64,000 nucleotides of DNA, taken from Chondrus crispus (Eukaryota > Rhodophyta > Florideophyceae > Gigartinales > Gigartinaceae). The stretch's first letter is position 1. Every line of letters begins with the position of its first letter. The position numbers were made by a program, and so were the translations under genes. The DNA lies in assembly GCF_000350225.1 (NCBI RefSeq), contig NW_005179052.1, positions 107,269 to 171,268 of the forward strand. Direction: 5' to 3'. Under the pieces are notes generated by a model. The model was not told where the DNA came from and searched no databases. It was given only the letters and a program-made list of their open reading frames with translations. Shown piece by piece: positions 62,424 to 64,000 of the stretch.

Positions 62424-64000
62424 CAGGAACAAGAACGCGGTTCTATGTCTCGTATTTCACCCCATCCTGATGCAGAATGCAATGCCCCTACACAAATAAT
62501 CACAGAAGCGAGTATTGTACTGTGCAGTACTGCCATCATACTGACAGTATATCTCGAGTTGCTGCCTTCTTGGACTGTGCTTAACAACGGTACTGTACAT
62601 TTACGGATGCAAAAGTCTTTTCTCTCATGGAGCCCTATTTTGATAGCGAGTGAACCCTCAGTTCGTCTCGGGGCGAGGCCCTGACCGTCTTCACGTTTAA
62701 AGATAACCGCTCATTTCCGTTGAAACGAAGAACATTAAAGGAAATGCTTCTTACCTCGAATGACGCTCAACAAAAGTTGGCTTCTTTTCGGCTTCTTGAT
62801 TGTCGCTGCAGTTTGCATCAATCTCATCGACAGTAAAGCCCGGAACATTCCCAGGGGAAATGGTAGCGGCATTGCTGTATGATAACAAATGAGTATTCAT
62901 GGAACATCCACTGTGGACCGCACCAGAAGCTCATAGAAGAGCTAATACTTCACAACTGCTGATGCAAATTTGTATTGCTGAAAATCGGAGACCATGTGAA
63001 GCGGCAACTACTATTGGGTGTACTGTACGCGTGATTCAGTAAAGGATGAGCAGCACGAAAACAACATAATATGCTGTACAGTGACGAAGAGACTTTTATC
63101 AATTTTCAAAGGCTTTAGAGCAGCCATCAGTTTGCACACCTAAGTTTGACTACGTCCTACTTCGCTCGCCCTTCCTACAAATTGAGAAACGTACGCATAC
63201 TGCCTTAACTTCCTAGTATAGAGCAGGAAATCCTGATTTGATGGGCTTGTTTCCGGCGGTGAAGTACATATTCGCTGACAATGCAAACGCTTTCACACTG
63301 CTGATACCGAAAGTAAGAGGACACACGCATCATTCATTGTAAAATGCGAACACTCAACAGAGGGGTTTACTGGTATACCTCTTCTGGCGGATTCTTTTCT
63401 GAGTCCACTGTCTAAATGCCGAAGGCCAATGTACTTTAACAGCACAAATAAGACCCCTACAGCCTAAACAAAGGTGCAGCTCGAAGCACTTCTGAAGTAC
63501 AATGCCGTACAGTGCTAAACAATATTTTCAGCAGCTGATATAGATCACGAGAACGCCATTCCATCCCGTAGTATTCGTACAAGCATAAATTGAGTAGTCA
63601 CATCACCATTGCTTTGTGGTGTACCTGACTTTCTTTTCGTGCCTGTTGGAAACCTTTTTAGATGGCGAACCAATGTTACGGAACTCGATGTGGGACTGGA
63701 GTCCGTAGCATTGGCTATGCATTGTGCTAGTCTTCAAGCCTTTCCATTCTCAGGGCTTTGTCGTGTGGTACTCAATGTATTACCTTCGTCCATAGCTTTC
63801 ACCCATGTGCGAAATCAAATGTGTAACTAGGCAAAGAGAGGCATACTCCTGTAAACGCTTGTCTTCTTCTCTGTTTGGGCTGTCTCAAGTGAACAGAAGA
63901 GAGCAAACAAAATCAGTATTACTGGAAATACAACGCCCAACGCGAAAATACCAAAACAAGAGAATGTGGTAGTAGGAGCATTCTCACTTCGACTGTCAAA
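62424..64000. other. Unassigned DNA to window end
   Basis: No ORF with a recognisable domain. The longest open stretch (about 73 codons near 63609) has no supporting feature. GTACTGTAC-type words are frequent. Confidence 0.5.

Noticed and set aside
62103..62684. ORFs crossing the N gap
   Set aside because: They read through 67 undetermined bases and have no real sequence support.

Overview
This is a nuclear segment of a eukaryotic genome, dominated by LTR retrotransposons nested in one another. At least three Ty3/gypsy chromoviruses and four Ty1/copia pieces cover most of the window. Host-like sequence is limited to about 14.3-24.1 kb and the end after about 61.5 kb. There is no bacterial gene organisation. 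The few host-like genes are short and intron-poor, with TATA boxes and one small GT-AG intron. An alga (I would test a red alga first) or an oomycete-like protist would fit, but I cannot place the species from sequence alone.

Layout. 1-11.29 kb: gypsy element A (+), its 5' end outside the window, with a broken pol, a 6-kb tail after pol, an antisense ORF and a 3' LTR. 11.29-14.3 kb: decayed copia D (+), into which A appears to have inserted. 14.3-24.1 kb: host-like DNA with two TIMP-like secreted protein genes pointing away from each other, a foldback repeat between them, a decayed unknown gene, and a two-zinc-finger gene whose start codon seems to be made by splicing. 24.1-26.3 kb: gag and protease of copia H (+). 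26.3-35.38 kb: 5'-truncated gypsy E (+) with a 718-aa antisense ORF. 35.79-47.35 kb: gypsy C (+), complete, with two 649-bp LTRs and a CCTTC target duplication. 47.36-57.98 kb: gypsy B (-), same family as A, with an intact 1150-aa RT-RNase H-integrase-chromodomain ORF but a broken gag/protease. 57.98-60.2 kb: copia F (+), RT and RNase H, carrying a perfect 62-bp palindrome. 60.4-61.5 kb: copia G remnant. From 61.5 kb: unassigned DNA with a 67-N gap.

How the parts fit. Orientation and truncation points suggest a nested history: copia H/F was split by B, then E and C landed in or beside B, and a deletion with its breakpoint at 26.30 kb removed copia integrase, the 3' end of B and the 5' half of E.

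Most interesting signal: elements A, C and probably E each carry, between pol and the 3' LTR, a long ORF on the opposite strand. A and C encode clearly homologous proteins and E a longer, distant one. I recognise no known domain in them. They look like an accessory gene family of these chromoviruses. Element C also shows a textbook -1 frameshift site (A AAA AAC directly before the gag stop), and element E has a hairpin plus polypurine tract duplicated 6.4 kb apart with a compensatory base pair.
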